Numbered from the stretch's first letter, positions 23,790-31,792 are shown. The stretch: DNA of 34,151 nt from Aggregatilineales bacterium (GCA_029975765.1 JARKOK010000046.1:1-34151), one strand, 5' to 3'. The notes: a model not told the origin generated them from the sequence alone. Translations and numbers: made by a program.

Positions 23790-24161
23790 GGAGTAGCGCC
23801 TGATACTGTTTTGTATGCTCTTTACACCTGGCTCGACTTCGCACATGACAATGGGTTGTTCAGTGTTTCCGCTCTGGGGAGTTATCAGAACCTATCAGCG
23901 TTTTCAAACATCGGTGTTTCGCCATGATATGCGAAAAGTCGCATTTGCTGCTTCCCTTGAGCGAGAAGGACCCAATTAAGATGTGTAAAGTCGAGTTCAG
24001 ACAAGCACCAGGAAGCCGTAAATACATCTATGAGCGATGGGTCATCTGACCTATCTTTGTCCCATATAGCAGACCTCGGTCAGAAAACTGACAAAATTCT
24101 AATAAAAGCGCAGTATAACGATGTCAAGTGTGAGTGATGAATTGAAACAGCGGAGGTAGAG
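23790..24161. other. Intergenic stretch after the FAD oxidoreductase gene
   Basis: No clear gene. It contains a small inverted repeat TGCGA-AAAG-TCGCA at 23930-23943, a possible 22-codon frame at 23981-24049, and GTCAG-AAAA-CTGAC at 24079-24092 just upstream of a TATAAC (24114-24119) that may be the -10 of the next gene. The -35 spacing is not convincing. No intrinsic terminator was recognised for the preceding operon. Confidence 0.55.
23981..24049 (+). CDS. Doubtful 22-residue reading frame
   Basis: The frame MCKVEFRQAPGSRKYIYERW ends VI before a TGA. GAAGGA lies about 10 bases before the ATG. The basic, aromatic composition is protein-like, but it is not recognised and may be chance. Confidence 0.2.
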   Translation: MCKVEFRQAPGSRKYIYERWVI

Positions 24162-24434
24162 ATGGATCCGATCAATATTGTTGTGTGGCTGATTGTCGGC
24201 GCGATTGCCGGCTGGCTGGCGAGCATCGTTATGGGCACAAACCGGAGTCAAGGGCTGCTGGCCGACATCGTGGTTGGTATCATTGGTGGTTTCCTGGGCG
24301 GCTGGCTGCTGGACGTGCTGGGCGTAGGCGGCGCGGTTACCGGCCTGAACATCGGCAGCATTCTGACCGCCTTCATCGGCGCGGTGGTGCTGCTGGCCCT
24401 GCTCCGGCTCATTCGTGGGACGGCGCGCGTCTAA
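24162..24434 (+). CDS. GlsB/YeaQ/YmgE-family small membrane protein
   Basis: A 90-residue inner-membrane protein of the 'transglycosylase-associated' family, often stress-induced, of uncertain function. Three hydrophobic helices are seen with Gly-rich signatures: IVVWLIVGAIAGWLASIVMG, ADIVVGIIGGFLGGWLLDVL and NIGSILTAFIGAVVLLALLR followed by LIRG. GGAGG lies 5-9 bases upstream of the ATG. It is monocistronic, closed by the intrinsic terminator at 24461. Confidence 0.88.
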   Translation: MDPINIVVWLIVGAIAGWLASIVMGTNRSQGLLADIVVGIIGGFLGGWLLDVLGVGGAVTGLNIGSILTAFIGAVVLLALLRLIRGTARV

Positions 24435-24460
24435 CAGCGCACTCATCGTTGCAACTCAAG

Positions 24461-24487
24461 CACCCGGCCAGCGCGCCGGGTGTTTTT
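24461..24487 (+). terminator. Intrinsic terminator of the YeaQ-type gene
   Basis: CACCCGGC (24461-24468) and GCCGGGTG (24475-24482) form a perfect 8-bp GC-rich stem with a six-base loop, directly followed by TTTTT on the plus strand. Confidence 0.88.
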
Positions 24488-24510
24488 GTTGCTGCACCAG
24501 CGGCAGCGTT

Positions 24511-24783
24511 TCAGGCGTGGGCGAACTCGGCCACGTTCAGCACAAACAGCGTCGCGGCGTGACCTTCCGGGCGGCTGTACGGGCGGCACACCTCGCGGAT
24601 GACGGCCATCGCCCCCTCCAGACGTTCTTCCTCGACACCGATCATGAAGGTGGTGTTCTGGCGGCGCAGAAAACCGCCGGTACTGCTGATTTTGGTGACG
24701 GAATAGCCCTGTTCCAGCAGCGCCTGGGACAGCGGCTCGACGGCATCGGCATTAAATATGACGGCGAGGATAAGTTTTGACAT
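24511..24783 (-). CDS. Cyclic-di-AMP receptor family protein (PstA/DarA-like), short form
   Basis: A 90-residue PII-like protein of the PF06153 family, whose members bind the second messenger c-di-AMP as trimers. Seen: KLILAVIFNADAVEPLSQAL for strand and helix 1, VTKISSTGGFLRRQNTTFMIG containing the Thr-Gly-Gly-Phe-Leu and Asn-Thr-Thr ligand region, EEERLEGAMAVIRE, and the final strand TLFVLNVAEF. Compared with the usual 105-110 residues, the large loop before the last strand is shortened. It lies three bases after the stop of a longer paralogue. Ligand binding looks possible because the core motif is intact; the partner is unknown. Confidence 0.88.
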   Translation of the reverse strand: MSKLILAVIFNADAVEPLSQALLEQGYSVTKISSTGGFLRRQNTTFMIGVEEERLEGAMAVIREVCRPYSRPEGHAATLFVLNVAEFAHA

Positions 24784-24786
24784 CGT

Positions 24787-25104
24787 TTAAACCTGTTCGA
24801 AGTGATCCAGTTCCATGACGTAAGACAGAAAACCCCCGACGTTCACTTCAACAAAGCTGGGCAGGGGCACGCTGGCCGTATGGGCATAGGGGAAAATGCC
24901 GGGACGCGGGGCCGCTACTTCCGCGATCACGTCCAGACAGGGCTGCACCTGCCCGTCATTCAGGCCGATGAGCAGCGTGGATGTGCCGGCGACGAGCAAT
25001 CCCCCCGTGCTGTTGATGCGCGTGACGCCGATGTGCCGTTGAGTCAGCGCGGCCATAAGCCTGTCAGAATCCTGATCGTCCACAACGGTGATAATCAGTT
25101 TCAT
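24787..25104 (-). CDS. Cyclic-di-AMP receptor family protein (PstA/DarA-like), long form
   Basis: A 105-residue paralogue of the gene behind it, colinear over its whole length with characterised PstA/DarA proteins: KLIITVVDDQDSDRLMAALT, VTRINSTGGLLVAGTSTLLI, a long loop (RPGIFPYAHTASVPLPS) and the terminal VEVNVGGFLSYVMELDHFEQ. The start at MKLII matches family proteins; a frame extension upstream to 25194 has no family support. In the ligand region Phe of TGGFL is Leu, and the Asn of AGNTT is Thr (AGTST), which may weaken or change binding. Cotranscribed with the short form, it is expressed divergently from the DICT-domain gene. A TATAAT lies 44 bases upstream. Confidence 0.88.
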   Translation of the reverse strand: MKLIITVVDDQDSDRLMAALTQRHIGVTRINSTGGLLVAGTSTLLIGLNDGQVQPCLDVIAEVAAPRPGIFPYAHTASVPLPSFVEVNVGGFLSYVMELDHFEQV

Positions 25105-25147
25105 GCGGTTACCCGATATCACAACGTGAAAAAGATTGATGTCAGGT

Positions 25148-25153
25148 ATTATA
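25148..25153 (-). promoter_or_regulatory. -10 element for the c-di-AMP receptor pair
   Basis: A perfect TATAAT on the minus strand lies 44 bases before the ATG at 25104. The -35 region 17 bases further up (TTTCGC) is poor, so confidence is limited. Confidence 0.45.
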
Positions 25154-25212
25154 ACGGGGGATGGCAAAGCGCGAAAGCCAGCCGCCCGGATCAACTATTT
25201 CCAATCTTACGT

Positions 25213-25240
25213 TTGAAGATGGCGGCAGTCAGGGCATAAT
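25213..25240 (+). promoter_or_regulatory. Possible promoter of the DICT-domain gene
   Basis: TTGAAG (25213-25218) and CATAAT (25235-25240) are 16 bases apart, 38 bases before the ATG. The overlapping TAATAC offers an alternative -10. Confidence 0.35.
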
Positions 25241-25278
25241 ACAATCAACCGAAACATTACTGTGGATTGAGGTTTGCC

Positions 25279-25962
25279 ATGCCTGATATTGCTCTTGACC
25301 CGGCGCTGTCGGTTTATGCCCTGGTGCGCCGCACGCTGAACCAGCGCACGCTGGTCAACCACCGCCGCACCATGCTCATCATCAGCCACGAAATCGAAAA
25401 TGTGATTCTGCTGGATAAAGTCCGCGCCCGGTTGTTCAGCGGCTTTCAGCGCATGAGCGCCTTCCTGCCGCAGGTGGAACGCTACCAGCGCCTCGCAGAG
25501 CAGGCCGAGTCCATTTATGTCTTTGGTGTGATGGATGTAACGCCCCCACCGATCATGCGCGTGACCTATGTGCCGCTGCGCCCGACCGACCAACTGGCGC
25601 GGGAATGGTTCATCGTGGCGGACGCGCCGGAATACTTTACCACGCTGGCGACGGAAGAAATCAGCCCGGCAGGGGTGCAGGATATGGAGCGCCGGTTTGA
25701 GGGTATCTGGTCGTTTGATGAGGACATGGTGCTGATTCTGCGCGACTGGCTGAGCAGCCTGGTGGACGCGCAGCCGGTAAGCGCGACGGACCGCGATTAT
25801 GCCCGCCAGATCAAAACGATGAGCCGCACCATCGGGCGGCTGACCGGGCGCATCACCCGCGCGCTGGAACAGCCGGACGCGGCGGCGCAGGAATTACAGA
25901 CCGTGATGACGGCACAGGTCGAACCGGAAGCGGAACGCATGGCGGGAAAGCTGGGGACATAA
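25279..25962 (+). CDS. Stand-alone DICT sensory domain protein
   Basis: A 227-residue protein built almost entirely of a DICT domain, a sensory module usually fused to diguanylate cyclases, phosphodiesterases or two-component proteins. Seen: MLIISHEIENVILLDKVRAR then LFSGFQRMSAFLPQVERYQR, YVFGVMD, VTYVPLRPTDQLAREWFIVAD and YFTTLATEE, in family order. The remaining 90 residues are helical (SFDEDMVLILRDWLSSLVDA; RTIGRLTGRITRALE) and may be a dimerisation or signalling helix. There is no enzymatic domain. GAGG lies about 8 bases before the ATG; a TTG at 25267 is a less likely start. It faces away from the c-di-AMP receptor pair. Confidence 0.82.
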   Translation: MPDIALDPALSVYALVRRTLNQRTLVNHRRTMLIISHEIENVILLDKVRARLFSGFQRMSAFLPQVERYQRLAEQAESIYVFGVMDVTPPPIMRVTYVPLRPTDQLAREWFIVADAPEYFTTLATEEISPAGVQDMERRFEGIWSFDEDMVLILRDWLSSLVDAQPVSATDRDYARQIKTMSRTIGRLTGRITRALEQPDAAAQELQTVMTAQVEPEAERMAGKLGT

Positions 25963-26015
25963 CAACACCGGGCAGGGTTGATACCCGAAGTACAACCAAA
26001 TTAAAAATATCGGAT

Positions 26016-26044
26016 GTAGGGGAGAGTCTGAGACCTTCCCCTAC
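26016..26044. terminator. Hairpin in the convergent DICT/cytochrome intergenic region
   Basis: GTAGGGGA (26016-26023) pairs with TCCCCTAC (26037-26044); an outer CGGATG/CATCCG pair (26011-26016 and about 26052-26057) may extend the structure. It sits between two convergent genes and could serve both, although T-runs are modest. Confidence 0.45.
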
Positions 26045-26156
26045 GCAAAAACATCCGACGGAATTTATCTGTTTGTACTCAGTGGCTACCGTATCTATAC
26101 AAGGGTCACAGCGCGCCGTCACCCTACGGTCATGGTTTGTACCGGAGATATGACGC

Positions 26157-27152
26157 TTATGAGTCGGGCGTGACTTCCGGTGTGGCCTGCGGAACACCCA
26201 TGCCTTCCGGCAGGGCGCGGTCTTCCGGCCTCATATCCGGCAGGCTGCGAATCCAGGCGATCAACGCCTGATGGTCAGTTTCCGGCATATGCTGGAACGA
26301 CGGCCAGGGCATCCCCATCGCGATATCGCCATCATTTTCGACCCCTGTATGCAGCAGGGTATCAAGCTGCTCGTCGGTGTATTGGTTCAGATTAAACGGC
26401 AGCAGTGACGCGCCGACCAGATCGCCCCAGGGCAGCCCGGCAGGCGCAGGCGTGGGCAGAAAAGTCTGCATATCCAACTGGCCGTGACAGTGCATACAAC
26501 TGGATACATTCGCCAGATACAGGCCGCGCGCCAACGGATCGCTGAAATCCGGCGCTGGTGCTGCCGCGTCCTGATCGAACAGCAGGCCGTACATCTGCGC
26601 GAACATGGCGCGGCTGAGTCCCGGCGCGACGAATTCGGCTTCGGGAATATCATTCTCGACCGGAGTCAGACTGCGGAGGTACACAATAATGTCGCTCATA
26701 TCCTGCGCGGTGATCTGCTGGTACAGCGGGAACGGCATAATCGGGCCAAGACCGGAACCATCGGGGCGCAGGCCGTACCGGATGGCGGTTTCAATCTGCT
26801 CATCCGTCCACTGCCCTAACTGCGTCAGGTTAGCGGCGTACAGCGTCATGGTATCGGGAAATTCAAACGGTTCACCACCGGCCAGTTCCGAGGTCAGCGG
26901 GTTGACACCGGCCAGCGGCCCGCCCTCGGTGTACGTGCCATGACAGCCGACACACGCCATCTGCACCCGCACCAGATACTCACCCCGCACCAACGGATCG
27001 CTGCTGGCCGGGTCAGGCGCGACGGCGGCCTGTTCCGCTTCGGTGGGCAGAAACATGGCGGGATCCGGCCCCTCTTCCTGCGCGGCAGCGTGATAAACAC
27101 CCAACACCAGCCCCAAAACCAGTAACACACTCCATTTACGACTGAACCTCAT
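26157..27152 (-). CDS. Secreted dihaem cytochrome c
   Basis: A 331-residue extracytoplasmic electron carrier with two c-type haem domains. The signal peptide MRFSRKWSVLLVLGLVLGVY ends near HAAAQ. Haem 1 is attached at CVGCH (67-71) with a likely axial Met in GPIMPFP; haem 2 at CMHCH (219-223) with Met in AMGMPWPSF. Each domain ends with the usual helix (MSDIIVYLRSL; HQALIAWIRSL). Start 27152 is chosen because GGAGG lies 7 bases upstream; an ATG at 27167 is too close to that site. No lipobox is present. Similar dihaem cytochromes donate to terminal oxidases or dehydrogenases; no partner enzyme adjoins it here, although a molybdoenzyme lies 5 kb away. Confidence 0.9.
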   Translation of the reverse strand: MRFSRKWSVLLVLGLVLGVYHAAAQEEGPDPAMFLPTEAEQAAVAPDPASSDPLVRGEYLVRVQMACVGCHGTYTEGGPLAGVNPLTSELAGGEPFEFPDTMTLYAANLTQLGQWTDEQIETAIRYGLRPDGSGLGPIMPFPLYQQITAQDMSDIIVYLRSLTPVENDIPEAEFVAPGLSRAMFAQMYGLLFDQDAAAPAPDFSDPLARGLYLANVSSCMHCHGQLDMQTFLPTPAPAGLPWGDLVGASLLPFNLNQYTDEQLDTLLHTGVENDGDIAMGMPWPSFQHMPETDHQALIAWIRSLPDMRPEDRALPEGMGVPQATPEVTPDS

Positions 27153-27369
27153 ACCATTTCCTCCCACAAACTACCAATAGAAGCCGGGTAACAACCCGCA
27201 GGGACTATATGCCAGGTACGTACAAATTGCAATCAACGGATTTATGCCGGCCAACGCTTCCGGTACACAGCGGCGTGTGGCCGCCCGTTGAGCGTGGGGT
27301 GAACGACTTGGAAAGTGCCGGATTTCGACCTATAGTTGAAACAAATGATGCACCCATCTTCGAGGTTCT

Positions 27370-28686
27370 ATGTTCCGGGTTTTCTGGCTGCTGTTCCTGA
27401 TGCTGCTGGCCGCGCCCGCCGCCGCGCAGACGCCCTCACCGGATTATACGATTCGGAATATCGAGCGCCGCTTCAGCGACGACAACCGCGAGGCGATCAT
27501 CAAGTTTGACGTGATTAACCTGGGCGGTGACGCGACGATTGAGGCGACCACGCAGCTGGTGATACTATCCAGTGGGCAGGAAGTCGCAGCGGCCACTATC
27601 CCGCCGCTGCGCCAGAACGGGGTATACCGCGTCACGCTCACGTTTTCGACGGCGGCCTTCGCGCCGGGCAGCACTGAGTCGCTGCGCGCGGCGGTTGGCG
27701 TGAACGAGATCGAGCCGTTCGGCAACGAGTCGACGCAGAATAATTTCGCGCAGTTCAGCCTGACATTCCCCGATACGCTGCCGCCGGCGGCCACGCCCGA
27801 AGTCACCCCGCCGCCCACCGCCACGCCGGACGACCCGCTGGTGCGGCTGGGACTGGACACCAGCGACCCGGCGCATCTGGCGGTCATCGCCGGCGTGGTG
27901 GTTTCCGGGCTGGTGCTGCTGCTGATCGTGGGCATTATCCTGCGGCTGCTGTTCCGCCGCCCGCCGGATTTCAGCGGGTGGCAACCAGCCTACGCCGCGC
28001 CCTTCCCGCTTGACCCGAACTCGGCAGCCGGACGCCGCCACCAGTGGCAGGCGCTGGCGCAAAACAATTCGCTGCCGCCGATCTGCGCCGATGGCAGCCT
28101 ACAGGCCAGCAAACGGCTGTTCGGGCTGGAAGGCGCGTATCTCTCCGGCTGGAAGGTGGTCGCGGTGCGTGCCTGCCAGTACGATATGTACGGACGCATC
28201 AACCGCAGCCAGGTGCTCGCGTCGCGGCGGCTGGTGCGGCGGCTGAACGCCATCGTGCGGCGGCACGACAACCTGACGAGTGACCAGCTTGAACGGCGGC
28301 TGCGCCCGGTCGCGCGCGGGCTGGTCAACCAACTGCGCAGGCGGCTGAACGACCGCAGCGCCATGCTGCCGATTGCGCTTGATCTGCGCTTCGAAGGGCG
28401 GCACGGCGAGGTACGCATTCTGTTTGAGCTGTACCAGTGCCAGTTCGGCCAGTGGAATCTGCTTGACCGCTGGGAGCCGGAGATGACGATCAGCGGCAAA
28501 AGCCTGAACGAAGCCTATACGTACACGTTCTACGGCCAGCGGCCTACCGAAACGCTGAAAACGTTTCTCCCACGGTTGCAGGATGATGTCGCGCGGACGC
28601 TGGCGGAGATGGTCAGGCCGCAGGTGTTCACCGATACATCACCCACCCCCGTCCCCACGCAGACCCACCAGCCCAAAGTGGAATAA
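27370..28686 (+). CDS. Membrane protein with extracellular CARDB-like domain and unknown cytoplasmic domain
   Basis: The function is not recognised. The 438 residues show a signal peptide (MFRVFWLLFLMLLAAPAAAQ), a beta-rich domain (about 25-135) resembling CARDB folds (AIIKFDVINLGGDATIEATT, IPPLRQNGVYRVTLTF), a Pro/Thr linker (TPEVTPPPTATPDDP), a membrane helix at about 170-195 and, after LFRRPPD, an Arg-rich cytoplasmic domain of some 240 residues with predicted helices (SRRLVRRLNAIVRRHDN; LRPVARGLVNQLRRRLND) and a beta part (LDLRFEGRHGEVRILFELYQ). The layout suggests a sensor or anchor linking an outer binding domain to an inner one. A weak GAGG precedes the ATG. The gene ends at a perfect palindrome shared with the convergent fasciclin gene. 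Confidence 0.75.
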   Translation: MFRVFWLLFLMLLAAPAAAQTPSPDYTIRNIERRFSDDNREAIIKFDVINLGGDATIEATTQLVILSSGQEVAAATIPPLRQNGVYRVTLTFSTAAFAPGSTESLRAAVGVNEIEPFGNESTQNNFAQFSLTFPDTLPPAATPEVTPPPTATPDDPLVRLGLDTSDPAHLAVIAGVVVSGLVLLLIVGIILRLLFRRPPDFSGWQPAYAAPFPLDPNSAAGRRHQWQALAQNNSLPPICADGSLQASKRLFGLEGAYLSGWKVVAVRACQYDMYGRINRSQVLASRRLVRRLNAIVRRHDNLTSDQLERRLRPVARGLVNQLRRRLNDRSAMLPIALDLRFEGRHGEVRILFELYQCQFGQWNLLDRWEPEMTISGKSLNEAYTYTFYGQRPTETLKTFLPRLQDDVARTLAEMVRPQVFTDTSPTPVPTQTHQPKVE

Positions 28687-28714
28687 AAAACGAGGCCGGA
28701 ACGTTCCGGCCTCG
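28685..28714 (-). terminator. Bidirectional intrinsic terminator
   Basis: Positions 28691-28714 form a perfect 24-base palindrome (half-site CGAGGCCGGAAC, own complement following). A-tract 28685-28690 on the plus strand gives a T6 tail for transcripts coming from the fasciclin gene on the minus strand. For the plus-strand gene the tail (GCGCCTTTC) is weaker. Confidence 0.85.
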
Positions 28715-28761
28715 CGCCTTTCAGGACTCGAACGGATGGGATATGCCGTTGGGTGTCCGCT

Positions 28762-29907
28762 TTATTCCGACGGCGGGATCAGCACACCCTTGATGATGTG
28801 CAGCACGCCGTTGGCGGCCTCGATGTCCACCGTTTCCAGTTCGACCGAGTCGTTCAGATACACCTTGCCATCCCGTTCGCTGATGGTGATCGCCTCGCCA
28901 GTCGCCGACGAGAGTTCAGACTCGCCGACGATATCGGCAGCCATCAGTTTGCCGGGAACGACATGGTACAGCAGGATGTAAACCGTATTGTTGGAGGTCG
29001 GGTTGTCGGCAATGGCGTTAAAAGCGCCCAGCCCGATCTGCTGGCGCAGCGCGTTAAAGGCTTCGTTCGTCGGCGCAAACAGCGTGAACGGGCCGACCTG
29101 ATTCAGCATGGCAACGCTGCCCCGGAAATAACGCCCGGCGCCCAGCGCCGACAGCGTGGACAGATCACTGATAGTCGAAACCAGTTCGCCCACCTTCAGC
29201 GGTTTCGGTGCCTGGCCGGTGGCCGCGTCGGTCGCCACGATCTTCACCTGCGGATCATCAGCCGTCCCGACCGCCGCGACGAAGTAGTTCACGCCGGACT
29301 GGAGGAACGTGCCGGGCAGATCGAGCAGCACCGGCGTGCCGCGCCCGAACGGGACCACCTGGAAATCATAGACATTGCTCGGTACGGTCACGGTGGTAAA
29401 ACCGTCATTGTTGCCACGCGAGCCGGGGAAGGCCAGCGAACGCACCGCCGCCGCGCCGTCCGCCAGCACGTCTACCGGCGGCGCGCCTTCGATACCGTGA
29501 AACAGGCTGACACGGGCGCTGCCCGCCGGAATGGCGCTGTAGTCTTCAATCAGGACAGCGGGTTGCAGCGTGCCGTCCGCCAGCGAACCAACGGCGGCAA
29601 CGGTGATCCACGCGCCGGCTGGCAGTTCGAAGTCCGCCGGGCCAATCGCTGCCTCGTTAATCGTCGCGCCGGAAGGAACGACAGCGACGTTATAACTGCC
29701 GGCGGGCACTTCCACCCACGCAGTCACGTTCGGAAATTCAAGGCCGGTGAGCGGGGACTTCATACCGTTCAGATAAATGTCCACCGCCGGGGCATCCGGT
29801 GAGAAGTGCGCGATACGCACGTGAACCGTGTTCGCTTCCTGCGCCAGCGCCGGAACAGCCAGCGACAGCACAGCCAGTAAAACGCCTAGCACAAGCACTT
29901 TACGCAT
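28762..29907 (-). CDS. Secreted DUF4397 - fasciclin (FAS1) domain protein
   Basis: A 381-residue extracellular protein, probably adhesive. The signal peptide (MRKVLVLGVLLAVLSLAVPA, cleavage after ALA) is followed by a DUF4397 domain (about 28-235) starting VHVRIAHFSPDAPAVDIYLN with GSYNVAVVPSG and a second half repeating RVSLFHGIEGAPPVDVLADG. The C-terminal FAS1 domain (about 245-380) shows GPFTLFAPTNEAFNAL, YILLYHVVPGKLMAADI and the final ANGVLHIIKGVLIPP, its H1/H2-type boxes. AAGGAG lies 7-12 bases upstream of the ATG and a TATAAT promoter is at 29959-29988. DUF4397 and FAS1 fusions are a recognised architecture; a cell-surface adhesion role is inferred. Confidence 0.9.
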   Translation of the reverse strand: MRKVLVLGVLLAVLSLAVPALAQEANTVHVRIAHFSPDAPAVDIYLNGMKSPLTGLEFPNVTAWVEVPAGSYNVAVVPSGATINEAAIGPADFELPAGAWITVAAVGSLADGTLQPAVLIEDYSAIPAGSARVSLFHGIEGAPPVDVLADGAAAVRSLAFPGSRGNNDGFTTVTVPSNVYDFQVVPFGRGTPVLLDLPGTFLQSGVNYFVAAVGTADDPQVKIVATDAATGQAPKPLKVGELVSTISDLSTLSALGAGRYFRGSVAMLNQVGPFTLFAPTNEAFNALRQQIGLGAFNAIADNPTSNNTVYILLYHVVPGKLMAADIVGESELSSATGEAITISERDGKVYLNDSVELETVDIEAANGVLHIIKGVLIPPSE

Positions 29908-29958
29908 AGACGAATCTCCTTAAGTTGGTGAGAAGGCTGGAAGACTTCAGCTACCGTG

Positions 29959-29988
29959 ATTATAACAGAGTCAAGGCGAGACTACCAA
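29959..29988 (-). promoter_or_regulatory. Promoter of the fasciclin gene
   Basis: On the minus strand TTGGTA (29988-29983) and a perfect TATAAT (29964-29959) are 18 bases apart. The transcript would start about 45 bases before the ATG at 29907. Confidence 0.6.
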
Positions 29989-30048
29989 TCGAAGATTAGT
30001 CAAAAACTAGACAGGCATGAGTTTATGTTTAACTTTCCTGAGAGCTTG

Positions 30049-30501
30049 TTAAGTCTTTTGAACGTGATTGCCGTTATCAGCGTTTAAATCGCCAGTGACG
30101 GCGTAAATAATCACCCCGATAGACGCGACCACAAAACTGCCAATAATGCCCGCCGCCTGCAAGCCGCCAAAGAAAATATCCCCGCCGGCGCCGCGCTCAT
30201 GCGAGCCAAAACCCAGAATATCGGCGTAGCCCGCCATCGCCGCGAACAGCAGGCCGGTCATCGCCAGCCGCACGCCGATCTGCTGCGCAAGATTGGCGGG
30301 TTTCAGCACATAAAAGGTGAATTTCACGTAGATCAGCGCCCCCAGAATCAGCAGCAGAAAACCGATCAGGATGGCGGAAACCTGCGTGATGCCAATCCCC
30401 GCCGCCGGTTCGATGCCGGTCATTCCGGGGAACAGCCCCATCAGCGTTAAAACAATCCCCAGCACACCCAGGGCAATCCCAAACTGCGCTACACGCGGCA
30501 T
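30049..30501 (-). CDS. Hypothetical four-helix membrane protein
   Basis: A 150-residue protein of unknown function with four hydrophobic segments: IALGVLGIVLTLMGLFPGM, SAILIGFLLLILGALIYVKF, VRLAMTGLLFAAMAGYADIL and AGIIGSFVVASIGVIIYAVT. The loop FGSHERGAGGDIFFGG is polar and glycine-rich. No family was recognised. AAGGAAG lies 4-10 bases before the ATG. It begins nine bases after the dipeptidase stop and is probably cotranscribed with it. Confidence 0.75.
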   Translation of the reverse strand: MPRVAQFGIALGVLGIVLTLMGLFPGMTGIEPAAGIGITQVSAILIGFLLLILGALIYVKFTFYVLKPANLAQQIGVRLAMTGLLFAAMAGYADILGFGSHERGAGGDIFFGGLQAAGIIGSFVVASIGVIIYAVTGDLNADNGNHVQKT

Positions 30502-30510
30502 TATGCTTCC

Positions 30511-31590
30511 TTATTTCACCGGCAAACCCTGACGCAGCTTGCGCAGCATGTTGCCGCTCAGGATCGCCGTGACATCGGCCTCGGCGTATCCCCGCGCCCG
30601 CAGCGCCGTTCCCAGCGACAGCAGATCGGCGATCGAGTCCAGACCATCCGGGATGCTTTCCGTACCAAAGCCGCCGTCAAAATCCGTCCCGATGCCAACG
30701 TGCGCCGCGCTGCCCGTAAGCTGGCAGACGTAATCAATCGCATCCACCACCCGGGCCAGAGGCACGGCGCTTTTGGGGCTGCCTTTCGTCCAGTCATCAC
30801 TCAGGAAACGATTGTACAGCACAATGCCCATCACGCCGTCACGCTCCGCCAGCAGCCGGATCATGAGATCGCTCAGGTGGCGGTCGGAATTACGGAAACG
30901 GCGCGGGTTGCTGTGGCTGGCGATGATCGTCCCGTCATAACGTTCAACAGCCTGCAAATAGGCTTCTTCCGACATATGCGACAGATCGAGGATGGCGTTA
31001 AAACCCGCCATCACGTCCAGCAGTTCTTCACCAAGTTTCGTCAGCGGGCCGGGATAACCCGTGCCGCCGCAGTAGCGGGTGGCTTCCCACGCCGGCCCGA
31101 CGAGGCGCACGCCGCGTTCGTACCATTCCTCAAACTGCCTCGGTTCCAGAATCGGGTCGGCATTTTCCATCAGCAGCGCCAGCCCAAGCTGGGGATCGCT
31201 CGTTTCCGGGCTGTCCTCCCACGTCGCCAGCACCGCGTCCAGATCAGCCTGGGTTCGGATCAGGCGCACCTGGGGATTTTCATCGGCCAGCCGGTGATAA
31301 TAATCGGCCTGCTGCATGGCAAGCTGGTAGGCTTCACGCGGGGTTTTATAACTGTACTTCGACCAGGGCTGGTCGTCCTTGCCGTCATAGGGCGCGACGA
31401 ACAGCGTTGCGAAGATCACCCCTACCCGCCCGGCAAGCGCGTCCGGCAGTCCCAGCGTGGCATTACCGCGCTGCTGCACCGCCGCCGTCCCGGCTTCCAG
31501 CCGGCGGGTGTCGCGCACGGCGCGGCGGTAATCGCGGCCATAACACAGCACGTTGTAAGCAATATCCTCATGCCCGTCTACGACGATCAT
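30511..31590 (-). CDS. Membrane (renal-type) dipeptidase, peptidase family M19
   Basis: A 359-residue zinc dipeptidase that in bacteria usually cleaves L-/D-configured dipeptides. Metal-binding motifs are visible in family order: HED at 7-9 (HxD), the bridging Glu in LLMENAD, His in LDLSHMSEE and IIASHSNPR, and Asp in GIGTDFDGG. The C-terminal NMLRKLRQ is also usual. The ATG at 31590 is chosen because AAGGA lies 8-12 bases upstream and the zinc HxD immediately follows; the frame runs upstream to 31686 without family-like sequence. No signal peptide is seen, so the enzyme should be cytoplasmic despite the family name. It shares a transcript with a small membrane protein. Confidence 0.9.
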   Translation of the reverse strand: MIVVDGHEDIAYNVLCYGRDYRRAVRDTRRLEAGTAAVQQRGNATLGLPDALAGRVGVIFATLFVAPYDGKDDQPWSKYSYKTPREAYQLAMQQADYYHRLADENPQVRLIRTQADLDAVLATWEDSPETSDPQLGLALLMENADPILEPRQFEEWYERGVRLVGPAWEATRYCGGTGYPGPLTKLGEELLDVMAGFNAILDLSHMSEEAYLQAVERYDGTIIASHSNPRRFRNSDRHLSDLMIRLLAERDGVMGIVLYNRFLSDDWTKGSPKSAVPLARVVDAIDYVCQLTGSAAHVGIGTDFDGGFGTESIPDGLDSIADLLSLGTALRARGYAEADVTAILSGNMLRKLRQGLPVK

Positions 31591-31746
31591 CACAGCGTCC
31601 TTAACGATGGTGGGTGTGGTGAATGTTCCACACAGAAAACAGCCAACTGCGGCGTGTATTGTAAGCCGCCGCCGCGAAAAAACCAAAAGGGCTGGTTTCG
31701 GTAGAGAGTTTGCTTAAAAACCGCCGCCGCTGGTGTAACACTGACC

Positions 31747-31752
31747 TATAAT
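31747..31752 (+). promoter_or_regulatory. -10 element for the molybdoenzyme gene
   Basis: A perfect TATAAT lies 41 bases before the ATG at 31793. No convincing -35 is present 16-18 bases upstream. Confidence 0.4.
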
Positions 31753-31792
31753 CCACAGACAACAGCCGAACACTAACGTGATGAGGTGCCTT

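Noticed and set aside
28753-29802. A 349-codon plus-strand frame over the fasciclin gene
   Set aside because: The minus strand carries a signal peptide, DUF4397, FAS1, promoter and ribosome site. The plus frame is an Arg/His/Gln-rich shadow.
30700-31704. A 334-codon plus-strand frame over the dipeptidase gene
   Set aside because: The minus strand holds all M19 metal motifs in order; the plus frame has no recognisable content.
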